From Mucilaginibacter roseus (GTDB lineage Bacteria > Bacteroidota > Bacteroidia > Sphingobacteriales > Sphingobacteriaceae), in the NCBI RefSeq assembly GCF_021215455.1, contig NZ_JAJPWV010000001.1, forward strand, positions 62,001 to 126,000: 64,000 bases of DNA, given 5' to 3'. This document shows positions 27,497 through 36,469 of this stretch, in pieces. The notes under the pieces were generated by a model that was given only the letters and a program-made list of their open reading frames with translations, had not been told where the DNA came from and did not search any database. The number at the start of each line of letters is the position of its first letter. Within the stretch, counting starts at the first letter, position 1. Position numbers and translations under genes: made by a program.

Positions 27497-30019
27497 ATGG
27501 CGAAGAACGATACGGACCTATCCGGCTTTGTGCGGGTACGGGGTGCACGTGAACATAATTTAAAGAATGTAAACCTGGATATTCCCCGCGATGCACTGGT
27601 GGTCTTTACGGGGATCTCCGGCTCCGGTAAATCCTCATTAGCGTTCGGTACGCTCTATGCAGAAGCGCAGCGACGATACCTGGAATCGGTATCCCCTTAT
27701 GCCCGCCGGTTGTTCAACCAAATGGCTATCCCGGAAGTGGATGAGATCGAAGGCCTGCCACCTGCGGTCGCTTTGCAGCAGCAACGCGGCGCGGCCAGCA
27801 CCCGCTCCTCGGTAGGCAGCGTGACGACCCTGTCTAATTTATTACGCATGCTGTATTCCCGCGCGGGCGACTACCCGGCAGGGCAATCGATTATTTACGC
27901 GGAATCTTTTTCGCCCAATACACCCGAAGGTGCCTGTACGGAATGCCATGGCCTCGGCCGGGTTTACGAGATCACCGAAAAAACGATGGTGCCCGACGAC
28001 ACCCTGACCATCCGGGAAAAAGCGATCGCCGCCTGGCCATCGGCCTGGCAGGGACAAAACCAGCGGGATATCCTGACCACCATGGGTTACGATATTGACA
28101 TCCCCTGGAAAGACCTGCCCAAAAAAGACCGGGACTGGATCCTGTTCACCGAAGAACAGCCTATCGTGCCGGTATATTCCGGTCATACCCACGAAGAAAT
28201 TCAGCGCTTTATCCAAAACAAGCGCCAGCCGGACTATATGGGCACCTTTACCGGCGCGCGCCGGTATGTCAGGCATACGTTCGCCAATACGCAAAGCGCG
28301 CTGATGAAGAAAAGGGTCGCGCAATATATGATCAGCAGCGAATGCCCGCTATGCCATGGCAAGCGCCTGCGGCAGGAATCCTTGGCCGTCAAATTCGCGG
28401 GCTATGATATTGCGGAACTGTCCCGGCTGGCCCTCAATAAACTGGCCACCATATTTGCGCCATATGCCAGCGGCGAGGCCAAAGCCCTCAAACAACTGGA
28501 AGAAAAACACCCGGAAAAGGTCGTGGTCGCCAAACGAATCGCCGAAGACTTCCTGGCCCGCGTACAGGTCATGCTGGACCTGGGCTTAGGTTATTTGACC
28601 ATCGAAAGAAGTACCCCAACCTTGTCGCCGGGAGAATTGCAGCGGCTGCGGTTGGCCACCCAGGTTCGCTCGAATCTTTTCGGCGTAGTCTATGTACTGG
28701 ACGAGCCATCGGCAGGCCTGCACCCGGCTGATACCGAGGCCCTGCTGCGGGCACTGGACAAACTCAAGGCATCCGGTAATTCCTTATTCGTGGTGGAGCA
28801 TGAGATCGATGTTATCCGGCATGCCGACTGGATCGTGGATGTCGGCCCGGCAGCAGGTGAAAAAGGCGGCCATATTTTATACAGCGGCTTGCCCGAAGGT
28901 TTGCGCGACGTAAAGGAATCGCTGACGCGGCACTATATTTATGAAGATACCCGCAAAACGATCAGCGATCCCAGGAAACCTAAAGACCGGTTAACACTGG
29001 AGGGCGTCACGAGAAACAATTTACAAAACCTCGATGCCGCTTTTCCTTTAGGCGTGTTAACGAGCGTTACCGGAGTATCAGGCTCCGGCAAAAGCAGCCT
29101 GGTCAGCCAGGTCCTGGTGGAACTGGTGGCGGAGCATTTGGGCTTGCAGGTGGATATCACAGCCGATAGTGAAGCAGATCCGCTGGACGAGGCGCCAATA
29201 CAAACATTGGGCGGCCATATTACCGGTGGTATGCAAAACATCAAAAGACTGGTGGTGGTCGACCAGAAGCCTATCGGGCGTACACCGCGTTCTAACCTGG
29301 CCACTTATACCGGCCTTTTCGACCATGTCCGTAAACTCTTTGCGGCTACGCCCATGGCCAAAGCGCGCAAGTTCGATGCCGGCCGCTTTTCATTCAATGT
29401 CGTCAAAGGCCGCTGCCCGCATTGCGAGGGTGAAGGCATGGTCATGGTCGAACTGCTGTTCCTGCCAAGTGTCTACACCCCTTGCCCGACCTGCGGCGGT
29501 ACCCGTTATAACCCTAAAACATTGGAAGTTACCTATAAGGACAAAAATATCGCGGAGGTACTGGCCCTGACCGTAGACGAGGCGGCCATCTTCTTTGATG
29601 AAGAACCGGCGATCAGCCGCGCGCTGGAGGTCGTGCGGGAAGTTGGACTGGGCTACCTGCGGCTCGGACAGCCTGCGACCGAACTTTCGGGCGGTGAAGC
29701 GCAGCGGATCAAACTGGCGACAGAACTGCAACGTGCCCAGCATGGTCAAACGCTGTATGTGCTGGACGAACCGACCACGGGGCTGCATCCTTCAGACGTG
29801 GAGCGTTTATTAACGCAGTTGAACCGCCTGGTCAATACCGGTAATACGGTGATCCTGGTAGAACATGATATGGACGTGATCGCGGCCAGCGACTGGGTGA
29901 TCGATATCGGGCCGGGCGCAGGTGAATCAGGCGGCCGGATCGTGGCCGAAGGTGAGCCGGCAGCGATCGTCAAAAACAAAGGGAGCCGCACCGCTCCTTA
30001 CCTGGCCAAACACTTATGA
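27497..30019 (+). CDS. UvrA2-like excinuclease ABC subunit A paralogue
   Basis: An 840-aa protein counted from ATG 27497 (MAKNDTDLSGFVRVRGAREH), where UvrA similarity begins. It has two ABC ATPase modules. Walker A is TGISGSGKSSLAFGT and TGVSGSGKSSLVSQV. Signatures are LSPGELQRLRLATQ and LSGGEAQRIKLATE. Walker B is YVLDEPSAGLHP and YVLDEPTTGLHP. Zn-finger Cys pairs appear as CTECHGLG, CPLCHG, CPHCEG and CPTCGGT. It is about 100 residues shorter than housekeeping UvrA, as in UvrA2 proteins that lack the UvrB-binding domain and are linked to drug or DNA-damage tolerance. GC content is visibly higher than in the island to its right. Confidence 0.9.
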   Translation: MAKNDTDLSGFVRVRGAREHNLKNVNLDIPRDALVVFTGISGSGKSSLAFGTLYAEAQRRYLESVSPYARRLFNQMAIPEVDEIEGLPPAVALQQQRGAASTRSSVGSVTTLSNLLRMLYSRAGDYPAGQSIIYAESFSPNTPEGACTECHGLGRVYEITEKTMVPDDTLTIREKAIAAWPSAWQGQNQRDILTTMGYDIDIPWKDLPKKDRDWILFTEEQPIVPVYSGHTHEEIQRFIQNKRQPDYMGTFTGARRYVRHTFANTQSALMKKRVAQYMISSECPLCHGKRLRQESLAVKFAGYDIAELSRLALNKLATIFAPYASGEAKALKQLEEKHPEKVVVAKRIAEDFLARVQVMLDLGLGYLTIERSTPTLSPGELQRLRLATQVRSNLFGVVYVLDEPSAGLHPADTEALLRALDKLKASGNSLFVVEHEIDVIRHADWIVDVGPAAGEKGGHILYSGLPEGLRDVKESLTRHYIYEDTRKTISDPRKPKDRLTLEGVTRNNLQNLDAAFPLGVLTSVTGVSGSGKSSLVSQVLVELVAEHLGLQVDITADSEADPLDEAPIQTLGGHITGGMQNIKRLVVVDQKPIGRTPRSNLATYTGLFDHVRKLFAATPMAKARKFDAGRFSFNVVKGRCPHCEGEGMVMVELLFLPSVYTPCPTCGGTRYNPKTLEVTYKDKNIAEVLALTVDEAAIFFDEEPAISRALEVVREVGLGYLRLGQPATELSGGEAQRIKLATELQRAQHGQTLYVLDEPTTGLHPSDVERLLTQLNRLVNTGNTVILVEHDMDVIAASDWVIDIGPGAGESGGRIVAEGEPAAIVKNKGSRTAPYLAKHL

Positions 30020-30231
30020 AAGCAGATACCCCATCTTATCTGAATTTTGATACCGGCAAATATGCCTGGAAGCCGGACATCGACTATAAAAAGCATCCCG
30101 AACTTTATCGTGTGGGCAAAGGCGAACAAGGCGTACTGATCTGCGAACCGTACAAAAGCGAGATCGGGCCGAACTGGCGCTTCAAGACCGAGGAGCTTGC
30201 AGCGACCGATTGCGGAGCACTTTGTCGTTAG
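30016..30231 (+). pseudogene. DUF4385 gene, 3'-truncated
   Basis: The frame begins at an ATGA overlap with the UvrA2 stop and encodes 71 residues. The first about 60 fit the DUF4385 family: DIDYKKHPELYRVGKGEQGV then CEPYKSEIGPNWRFKTEE. The usual protein continues for roughly another 80-100 residues; here the match stops near 30200 and the frame ends in unrelated sequence (ATDCGALCR). The break marks a recombination point at the left edge of the lower-GC island. Confidence 0.7.
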
Positions 30232-30312
30232 AGGCACCGAATTCCCAACGCGCTATCCACCCATCAAAATCTTGAGAGTGATTCAGAACGCCATCTTACT
30301 TCATAGATGATG

Positions 30313-30933
30313 CTATTTTCTATTGGACCGTCGCTTTTTCTTTTGCTGTTTTTGCCAGCCTTCGAAATCGAGCTCGATCTTGGGTTTTAATATGCGTTGC
30401 CCAGCCCAAAAGGCATCGGTCGGATTGTCATAAGACTCCGAAATGATCTTGGGATTCAAGCCTTCGCCGAACGGACCATCAATCGCCACATACTCGTATG
30501 TCGTAGTCAGGCCCAAGTGTATCTTATATTCTTGAGGTTCTTCGCCAAAGAAAACCCAAAACGTCCGGTGCGGTACCTGTGCCGGCGGTCGCTCCCTTTT
30601 TTTGACCAGGTATTTTTCGGAGATCAGTGCATCTTCATTCCAACTGCGGCCCCAATCGTCACTGCTGCAAGGAGATTGTACTCGGGTAATGGATAATAAA
30701 ATTTCTTCGTTTCCGGTGCTGAGATCATTTGTAAAATCGTATTCAGAAAATTCAGCCGCAATGGTTTCATCAATAAAATAAGTGTCCTCGTTACTGTCGA
30801 ATTGCATTTGCGCACACGTACCGATCTGAAAGATATACAGCGGGTGGTTGGTTAGATTAGCGGTGATCGCTTCACGTATTTTACGTAAATGTTCGGTATC
30901 GTGGACGAAGTAGGTATAATTCAAGTATAACAT
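30313..30933 (-). CDS. Uncharacterised protein
   Basis: A 206-aa soluble protein, rich in aromatic and acidic residues, with a strongly basic C-terminal tail (GWQKQQKKKRRSNRK). I do not recognise a family. It is orphaned between the truncated DUF4385 gene and the rightward defence-like operon. Its divergent orientation and the 313-bp gap to the DUF4007 gene suggest independent expression. Confidence 0.5.
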   Translation of the reverse strand: MLYLNYTYFVHDTEHLRKIREAITANLTNHPLYIFQIGTCAQMQFDSNEDTYFIDETIAAEFSEYDFTNDLSTGNEEILLSITRVQSPCSSDDWGRSWNEDALISEKYLVKKRERPPAQVPHRTFWVFFGEEPQEYKIHLGLTTTYEYVAIDGPFGEGLNPKIISESYDNPTDAFWAGQRILKPKIELDFEGWQKQQKKKRRSNRK

Positions 30934-31246
30934 GATAAGTGTTGAAGGACGTTTTTATTTTCGGCTCTATGGCAATTACTTAGATAGAATTTAAGTGATT
31001 AATTTTGGTAAAATCATATATAATGGATATTTTTATAGATTAATTAACCTAAGCCTATTTCGATGAACATAATGCTTTCTATTCCTCAAGTTTAGTCAGT
31101 TTTTTTAACACTGAAAAGGTTGACTGTGAGTATATTTTTTCCTTAAAGTACCTTCCATCTTTTTGTTGTTAATAAATGTTGATGTACGCTCTGATAAAGA
31201 TTGGATAGCTTTGTTTTTGGATAGGCAGTTTTAAGGGGATAGAAGT
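30934..31246. other. AT-rich leader region of the DUF4007 operon
   Basis: A 313-bp AT-rich gap with no gene. It must carry the promoters for the leftward 206-aa gene and the rightward operon. Apart from the box at 31206-31213 no repeat or strong hairpin is seen. Confidence 0.5.
31206..31213 (+). promoter_or_regulatory. Candidate -7 box of the six-gene operon
   Basis: TAGCTTTG is an exact TAnnTTTG match, 33 bp before the DUF4007 start. An AAGGGGAT ribosome-binding-like stretch lies at about 31233-31240. Confidence 0.55.
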
Positions 31247-32122
31247 ATGAAAATAGGCTTTTCAGGCCATGAGACATTTGTTTGCCGCACCTTTTGGTTG
31301 AAGAAGGGTTACGACTATGTTACGGCTGGTCGTTCCTTCACTCAGGAGGATGCGGTCGTGCGGTTGGGTGTGGGTAAGAACATGGTGACGTCAATCAGTT
31401 TCTGGATGCGGGGATTCCATATTTTAGATCGCGAGCAACAGCAGATAACCCAATTAGGTAATTTTCTTTTTGAAGAACGCGATCCTTTTTTAGAGGATAT
31501 CGGTTCACTTTGGTTGCTGCATTACTCGGCAATCAAAAATGAAAAATTGTTTATTTTCAATAGTTTCTTTAACGAATTTTCTAAAGAACGAAGTGAGTTT
31601 ACCAAGGAGCATCTGATCAGCTTCATGAAGCGAAAAACAGAAGCAGAGGAGATGCGGCTGTTTAGCGATAAAACTTACGATTCTGACGCGAACGTATTAT
31701 TACGTACCTATCTGCGTTCGAATGATGGTAAAGTGGACTTGGAAGACGAAACGGCTAACTTATTAGTAGAACTTAATTTGCTTAGCGATTTTTACAAGGA
31801 AAATACGGAGGGTAGGCTGGTTCAATGGTATCGCATTGGCCGACAGGCACGCTACAATCTGCCGGGAGCCATATTGTTGTTTTCCATTTTGGATCGTTTT
31901 GGCGAGGAAAGTCAAAGTTTGTCTTTCGGCGACCTGCTGGAAGCGCCAAATAGCCCCGGCGTGATCTTCCGCTTGTCCGAAAAAGGTTTGGAAGAGCAAA
32001 TCAAAGAATTGGTCGATCAGTATGATGGCGAACTTATCTTTAGTGAAACAGCGGGAAACCAAGTCCTGCAAATCAAAAACAGGTTAGACAAGTGGCAAAT
32101 TTTGGAGGAATATTATGCGTAA
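31247..32122 (+). CDS. DUF4007 family protein
   Basis: A 291-aa protein. The N-terminus MKIGFSGHETFVCRTFWLKK is the DUF4007 hallmark (F-HETF-R-WL-K), followed by a predicted winged-helix part (VVRLGVGKNMVTSISFWMRG) that looks suited to DNA binding. The family is uncharacterised but, to my knowledge, tends to occur beside PAPS-reductase-type proteins in defence loci, as it does here. It is the first gene of the operon and overlaps the next by 8 bp, which points to a stable protein partnership with the P-loop ATPase. A role in target recognition is inference. Confidence 0.82.
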   Translation: MKIGFSGHETFVCRTFWLKKGYDYVTAGRSFTQEDAVVRLGVGKNMVTSISFWMRGFHILDREQQQITQLGNFLFEERDPFLEDIGSLWLLHYSAIKNEKLFIFNSFFNEFSKERSEFTKEHLISFMKRKTEAEEMRLFSDKTYDSDANVLLRTYLRSNDGKVDLEDETANLLVELNLLSDFYKENTEGRLVQWYRIGRQARYNLPGAILLFSILDRFGEESQSLSFGDLLEAPNSPGVIFRLSEKGLEEQIKELVDQYDGELIFSETAGNQVLQIKNRLDKWQILEEYYA

Positions 32123-35100
32123 TCATTTTTCACCTTCAGTCAATATTCTTACCCAGGAACTTGATCTTAGCCAATACTTCCTGACGACCAACGTGCAGGA
32201 TGTATACGATATGCTGAGGAATAATTACCGTTCCGGTCAACGGGCGATCAACCTGATCGGTGCCTACGGAACCGGCAAATCGTCATTTTTATCGGCGGTG
32301 ATGCAACATTTATCAGGTGAACGACTTTTTTATGAAGCCAAACCTTGGGTAGATACTAAGTCCTTCCACTTTTTGAAAGCGGTCAGTGAATATGATTCAT
32401 TTATCGGTCAATTTGCTGGATTGATTGGCTCAACTTCCGATAGACCACAACAGTTGCTTAAGGATTTTATTGCCTTACTGAGGTCAGCTAACAAACAAAA
32501 CGAAGTTGTTGTACTGATCTTTGATGAATTCGGCAAGATCCTGGAATATGCGGCCAAGCATGAGCCAGAAAAAGAGTTATACTTTATACAACAATTGGCC
32601 GAGCTTGTTAATAGTGGCGATGCCGAAGTGTTGTTACTGACCACTTTGCACCAGGACTTTGCGGGTTATGCCCAGCAACTGTCTAAACTGCAACGAAATG
32701 AGTGGGTGAAAGTCAAGGGCCGCTTTAAAGAGATCACTTTTAATGAACCGGTCGAACAATTGCTTTATCTGGCCAGCCAGCGACTAAATTCAGCAGTACC
32801 GGTAGCAGTTACAACTGCTTTCGAAAAGGTTTTTCAGGCTATCGTAGAGGCAAAAGTTTATCCATTGCGTGACTTTTTTAATGCCGAAGTAGCAGCCAAG
32901 CTTTATCCCTTGGATATATTAGCGGCGGCTGTACTTGCGCAGGCGCTACAACGTTATGGTCAGAACGAGCGTTCCTTGTTTAGTTTCCTTAATGGCGATA
33001 ATTATTTTGATCTGACGGACTTTGAATCTGGCAAGGCCAATTTCTATGGACTAAATGCTGTTTACGATTACCTCAACTATAATCTCAACTCGTTCCTGCA
33101 ATCCAAAGCAAATCCGGATTATACCTATTGGGCCGAAATTCGCAATGCGCTGGAACGAGTTGACGGCGAGTTTGATTTCACCAGACAGGCCACCTATCAG
33201 GCAGCAGTGAAAACCATTGGTATGATGCAGGTATTCCTCCCAGGGAGTGCTCGCATAGATCGGGAATTCCTGGCCACTTACCTGGACGGCATTTTAAATA
33301 CCAAGGACGGTGATGCAACTATTGGTGATCTTCAACAGCGCTGTATCATCCGTTATTACAAACGTACCGCTCGCTATACTTTGTATGAGGCGAGTGATGT
33401 TGATATCGATGTGGCTATTTCCAGCGCCGCAGCCGAGGTAAGTCGGGCCAATGATGTGGTCAAATATTTGAGTACATATTTTAATTTCCCTACCGTTTCG
33501 GCTAAACGCGCCTATTTTGAAAGGGGCACGCCACGTGTTTTTGAGTTTAAAATATCGGACAATCCTTATATATCCCAGTTACCTCAAGGTGAAATTGATG
33601 GTTTCGTTAATCTGCTCTTCAGCGATCTATTGACCGAAGCAGACATGATACGAATTTCTGGTGAACGCCGCGAGCCGATCCTTTATGGGCATTATCAAAA
33701 CACAGCCGAGATCAAGGAATTGATCGAAGAGATCGAAAAAGCGGAGATTGCCCGTGAAAAACACAAAAGTGACCGGATCGCTAAAAAGGAACTGGATGCG
33801 ATTATCGACCGGCAGCGTAATTTGCTTAATCACTATGTGATGAATAGCTTTTATAATCCGGCTATCGTGCGCTGGTTCTACCGCGGGGAGGAAGATCTGA
33901 CCATCACCAATGGCCGGCGTTTCAATGCGAAGCTTTCCGAAATCTGTGCTGATGTTTATGCCGACACGCCGATCTTCCGTAGTGAGTTGGCTAATAAAAC
34001 CAAACTTTCACCGTCCATATCCACAGCACGAAGGGAACTATTCCAAGCCCTATTCAACCATGAAGGCGCTGAAGACTTGAATATCAAAGGTTCGCCTCCG
34101 CAAAAAAGCATTTACTATTCGTTATTAAGGCAAACGGGTATACACGCACTGACGGATGGCCATTGGTTGCTTCAACAACCCGGACTTCAATTAGACCCCT
34201 TCCAATTCGGTCCTTTGTTTGCGTCTTGTGACCAATTCCTGGAAACCTCTCGCGGCATTAAACGCAGTGTAAGCGATCTTTATGGACAATTGAGCAAAGC
34301 GCCGTTCAAGTTAAAAAAAGGCTTTCTTGATTTTTGGGTGCCGATCTATCTGATATTAAAAAGATCAGATTATGCGCTTTATGGGGAATTTGGCTACATC
34401 ACCGATCTAAATGCTGAGATCTTGGAATTATTGGTCAAAAAACCGGGAGATTATGCGGTCAAAGCATTCGATGTAGCGGGTATCCGCATCAATATGTTTA
34501 ACCGGTACCGGGAAATGCTGCAATTACCTCAAAAGGAACGAACCGATAATGAGGCCTTCGTCCAAACGATCGTACCTTTTATCCGCTTCTATAAGGAATT
34601 GAATAGCTATGCGCAACATACCCGCCGCATCAGCACTTCCAGTCAGAAGATCAGAAAGGCGCTAACTAATGCCGAAGATCCGGAGCGATTATTTTTTGAG
34701 GATTTTCCGTCGGCGTTGGGCTTTGACCTGGTCCAATTGAATAAAGAGCCAGCCTTGTTAGCCGAATTCACTGAAGCTTTACAGCATGCGATCCGGGAAT
34801 TGCGGTCCGCCTATGAACAGTTATTAACCCGTTTCGAACTGGCCATTTGCTCGTTATGGGACAGCGAATTGTCATTCGGCGAATACAAAGCGAGGATCAG
34901 GGCACGTTACGAAAATGGCCTCAAAGAATATCTGTTGTTGCCCTATCAGCGCACTTTTTATAACCGCTTGTTGTCACCACTCGATGATCGCAAAGCCTGG
35001 TTATCCTCTGTGGCACAGTCAATCATTAATAAGCCCCTGGAGCAAAGTAACGATGAGGATGAATTACGCCTATTTAACCGGTTTCCCGAACTGATTCATG

Positions 35101-35348
35101 AACTGGATAATCTAAATGACATCGGCAAGAAAGAGGGCCAATCCGAATTAGAGGAAACATTCAAGATCGAGATCACTGTACCAGGCACTGCGGTTCGTCA
35201 ACAAGTTGTGACCATGCCCAAAAAGCAAAGCCGGAAATTCAGCGCCGCGCAGGAAGGCATCGCAACTGTTCTTGAAGGCGAGAACCGCTTTACTAAAATC
35301 GCTATATTAGCAGAAATGCTCAAAAAAGAATTGGCAAAAGATGGGTAA
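32115..35348 (+). CDS. Large P-loop ATPase, BrxC/DUF499-like
   Basis: A 1077-aa AAA-type ATPase. Walker A is GAYGTGKSS (residues 49-57). Walker B is VVVLIFDEFG (131-140). A sensor-like EVLLLTTLHQDF follows at 171-182, then QRNEWVKVKGRFKEITFNEP. The pattern TLHQ-F then R-EW-K--GRF is, as I recall it, shared with the large ATPases of BREX-type systems (BrxC). About 700 residues follow with coiled-coil segments (for example IEEIEKAEIAREKHKSDRIA near 540) and no other motif I recognise. In related defence systems such ATPases form large assemblies on DNA. It overlaps its neighbours by 8 bp on both sides, so it is probably the scaffold of the operon's complex. Confidence 0.75.
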   Translation: MRNHFSPSVNILTQELDLSQYFLTTNVQDVYDMLRNNYRSGQRAINLIGAYGTGKSSFLSAVMQHLSGERLFYEAKPWVDTKSFHFLKAVSEYDSFIGQFAGLIGSTSDRPQQLLKDFIALLRSANKQNEVVVLIFDEFGKILEYAAKHEPEKELYFIQQLAELVNSGDAEVLLLTTLHQDFAGYAQQLSKLQRNEWVKVKGRFKEITFNEPVEQLLYLASQRLNSAVPVAVTTAFEKVFQAIVEAKVYPLRDFFNAEVAAKLYPLDILAAAVLAQALQRYGQNERSLFSFLNGDNYFDLTDFESGKANFYGLNAVYDYLNYNLNSFLQSKANPDYTYWAEIRNALERVDGEFDFTRQATYQAAVKTIGMMQVFLPGSARIDREFLATYLDGILNTKDGDATIGDLQQRCIIRYYKRTARYTLYEASDVDIDVAISSAAAEVSRANDVVKYLSTYFNFPTVSAKRAYFERGTPRVFEFKISDNPYISQLPQGEIDGFVNLLFSDLLTEADMIRISGERREPILYGHYQNTAEIKELIEEIEKAEIAREKHKSDRIAKKELDAIIDRQRNLLNHYVMNSFYNPAIVRWFYRGEEDLTITNGRRFNAKLSEICADVYADTPIFRSELANKTKLSPSISTARRELFQALFNHEGAEDLNIKGSPPQKSIYYSLLRQTGIHALTDGHWLLQQPGLQLDPFQFGPLFASCDQFLETSRGIKRSVSDLYGQLSKAPFKLKKGFLDFWVPIYLILKRSDYALYGEFGYITDLNAEILELLVKKPGDYAVKAFDVAGIRINMFNRYREMLQLPQKERTDNEAFVQTIVPFIRFYKELNSYAQHTRRISTSSQKIRKALTNAEDPERLFFEDFPSALGFDLVQLNKEPALLAEFTEALQHAIRELRSAYEQLLTRFELAICSLWDSELSFGEYKARIRARYENGLKEYLLLPYQRTFYNRLLSPLDDRKAWLSSVAQSIINKPLEQSNDEDELRLFNRFPELIHELDNLNDIGKKEGQSELEETFKIEITVPGTAVRQQVVTMPKKQSRKFSAAQEGIATVLEGENRFTKIAILAEMLKKELAKDG

Positions 35349-36450
35349 TAACACGGTCAGACATGTCTTGGGAATATCAGGTGGTAAAGATAGTGCGGCA
35401 TTAGCGATCTACATGCAAACGCTGTACCCAGCCATGCAAATCGAGTACTATACCTGTGATACCGGAAAAGAGCTGGACGAAACGTACCAACTAATCCGCA
35501 ACCTGGAATCCAAGTTAGGTGTTAATGTGCATAAACTTTATGCACCGACGGCTGATAAAGAAAATCCATTTGACTATTATCACCATTTATATGGTGGTTT
35601 TTTGCCATCTTCCAATACCCGTTGGTGTACCCAGAAATTGAAGATAGAGCCTTTTGAGAACTATATAGGAACAACACCTGTGCTCTCCTATGTGGGTATA
35701 CGTGGTGATGAAGACCGAGAAGGTTATATTTCGACCAAATCCAATGTACAGTCCATTTTTCCGTTCCGAAAAAATATTTGGAGTGAAGAAGTGGTTCTTA
35801 AGGCGATGTCTAACAGCAATATTTCCAAGATGGGAAAATTGTACAAAGAATTTTTGCCGGCTAACCTTTACCAGCGGGCGTTGGATATCGTTAACACGCC
35901 ATTATCTTTTTCTTACGGGCAAAACCAAAAAGTAAAGAACCTGCTTGATCTGGGTCCTAAGGCATTCAATCACGTCATCTTTGAATTGCTCAGATCAACG
36001 AATTTCCCGGTCGCGTCGCTTGATGATTTCCCGTTACTGGATAACGATGAAGTACTTGTCCGGGCTGATATTTTCCGTATACTCGAAGAAAGTGGTGTGG
36101 GTATTCCGCAGTATTATAAAGAGATCCCTTACCAGGTCAATGGCAAAACCGGGAATTATAACCGGAGCCGTTCCGGCTGCTTTTTCTGCTTCTTCCAGCA
36201 AAAGATCGAATGGGTATGGCTTTATGAGCAAAACCCGGCCAAGTTTTTCCTGGCCATGGAGTACGAAAAAGACGGCTATACCTGGAACCAGAACGAACGC
36301 CTCGAAGATCTGATCAACCCCGAGCGTATCCAACAGATTAAAGAAGAATTTTTAACCAAGCAAGTACTTGCTAAAAGCCGTATGCAATCAGGAAGACTTA
36401 TTGATATTCTTGATGCTGAAGAAGAAGGCTGCGCGAGTTGCTTTATCTAA
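35341..36450 (+). CDS. PAPS reductase-family PP-loop protein (DndC/BrxP-like)
   Basis: A 369-aa protein. The PP-loop is VLGISGGKDSAALAI (SGGKDS at residues 13-18), which binds ATP for adenylation. NTRWCTQKLK (Cys 96) matches the C-x-x-x-LK element of the family. Further Cys pairs are at 280/283 (SGCFFCFF) and at the very C-terminus 364/367 (GCASCFI), which could bind an iron-sulfur cluster or zinc. Relatives include PAPS reductase, DndC (DNA phosphorothioation) and BrxP of BREX type 4. No dndA/B/D/E, sspA-D or pglZ gene is in the window, so it is not a standard version of those systems. It overlaps the ATPase gene by 8 bp. Confidence 0.85.
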   Translation: MGNNTVRHVLGISGGKDSAALAIYMQTLYPAMQIEYYTCDTGKELDETYQLIRNLESKLGVNVHKLYAPTADKENPFDYYHHLYGGFLPSSNTRWCTQKLKIEPFENYIGTTPVLSYVGIRGDEDREGYISTKSNVQSIFPFRKNIWSEEVVLKAMSNSNISKMGKLYKEFLPANLYQRALDIVNTPLSFSYGQNQKVKNLLDLGPKAFNHVIFELLRSTNFPVASLDDFPLLDNDEVLVRADIFRILEESGVGIPQYYKEIPYQVNGKTGNYNRSRSGCFFCFFQQKIEWVWLYEQNPAKFFLAMEYEKDGYTWNQNERLEDLINPERIQQIKEEFLTKQVLAKSRMQSGRLIDILDAEEEGCASCFI

Positions 36451-36469
36451 CCTAAATATCATATCATCA

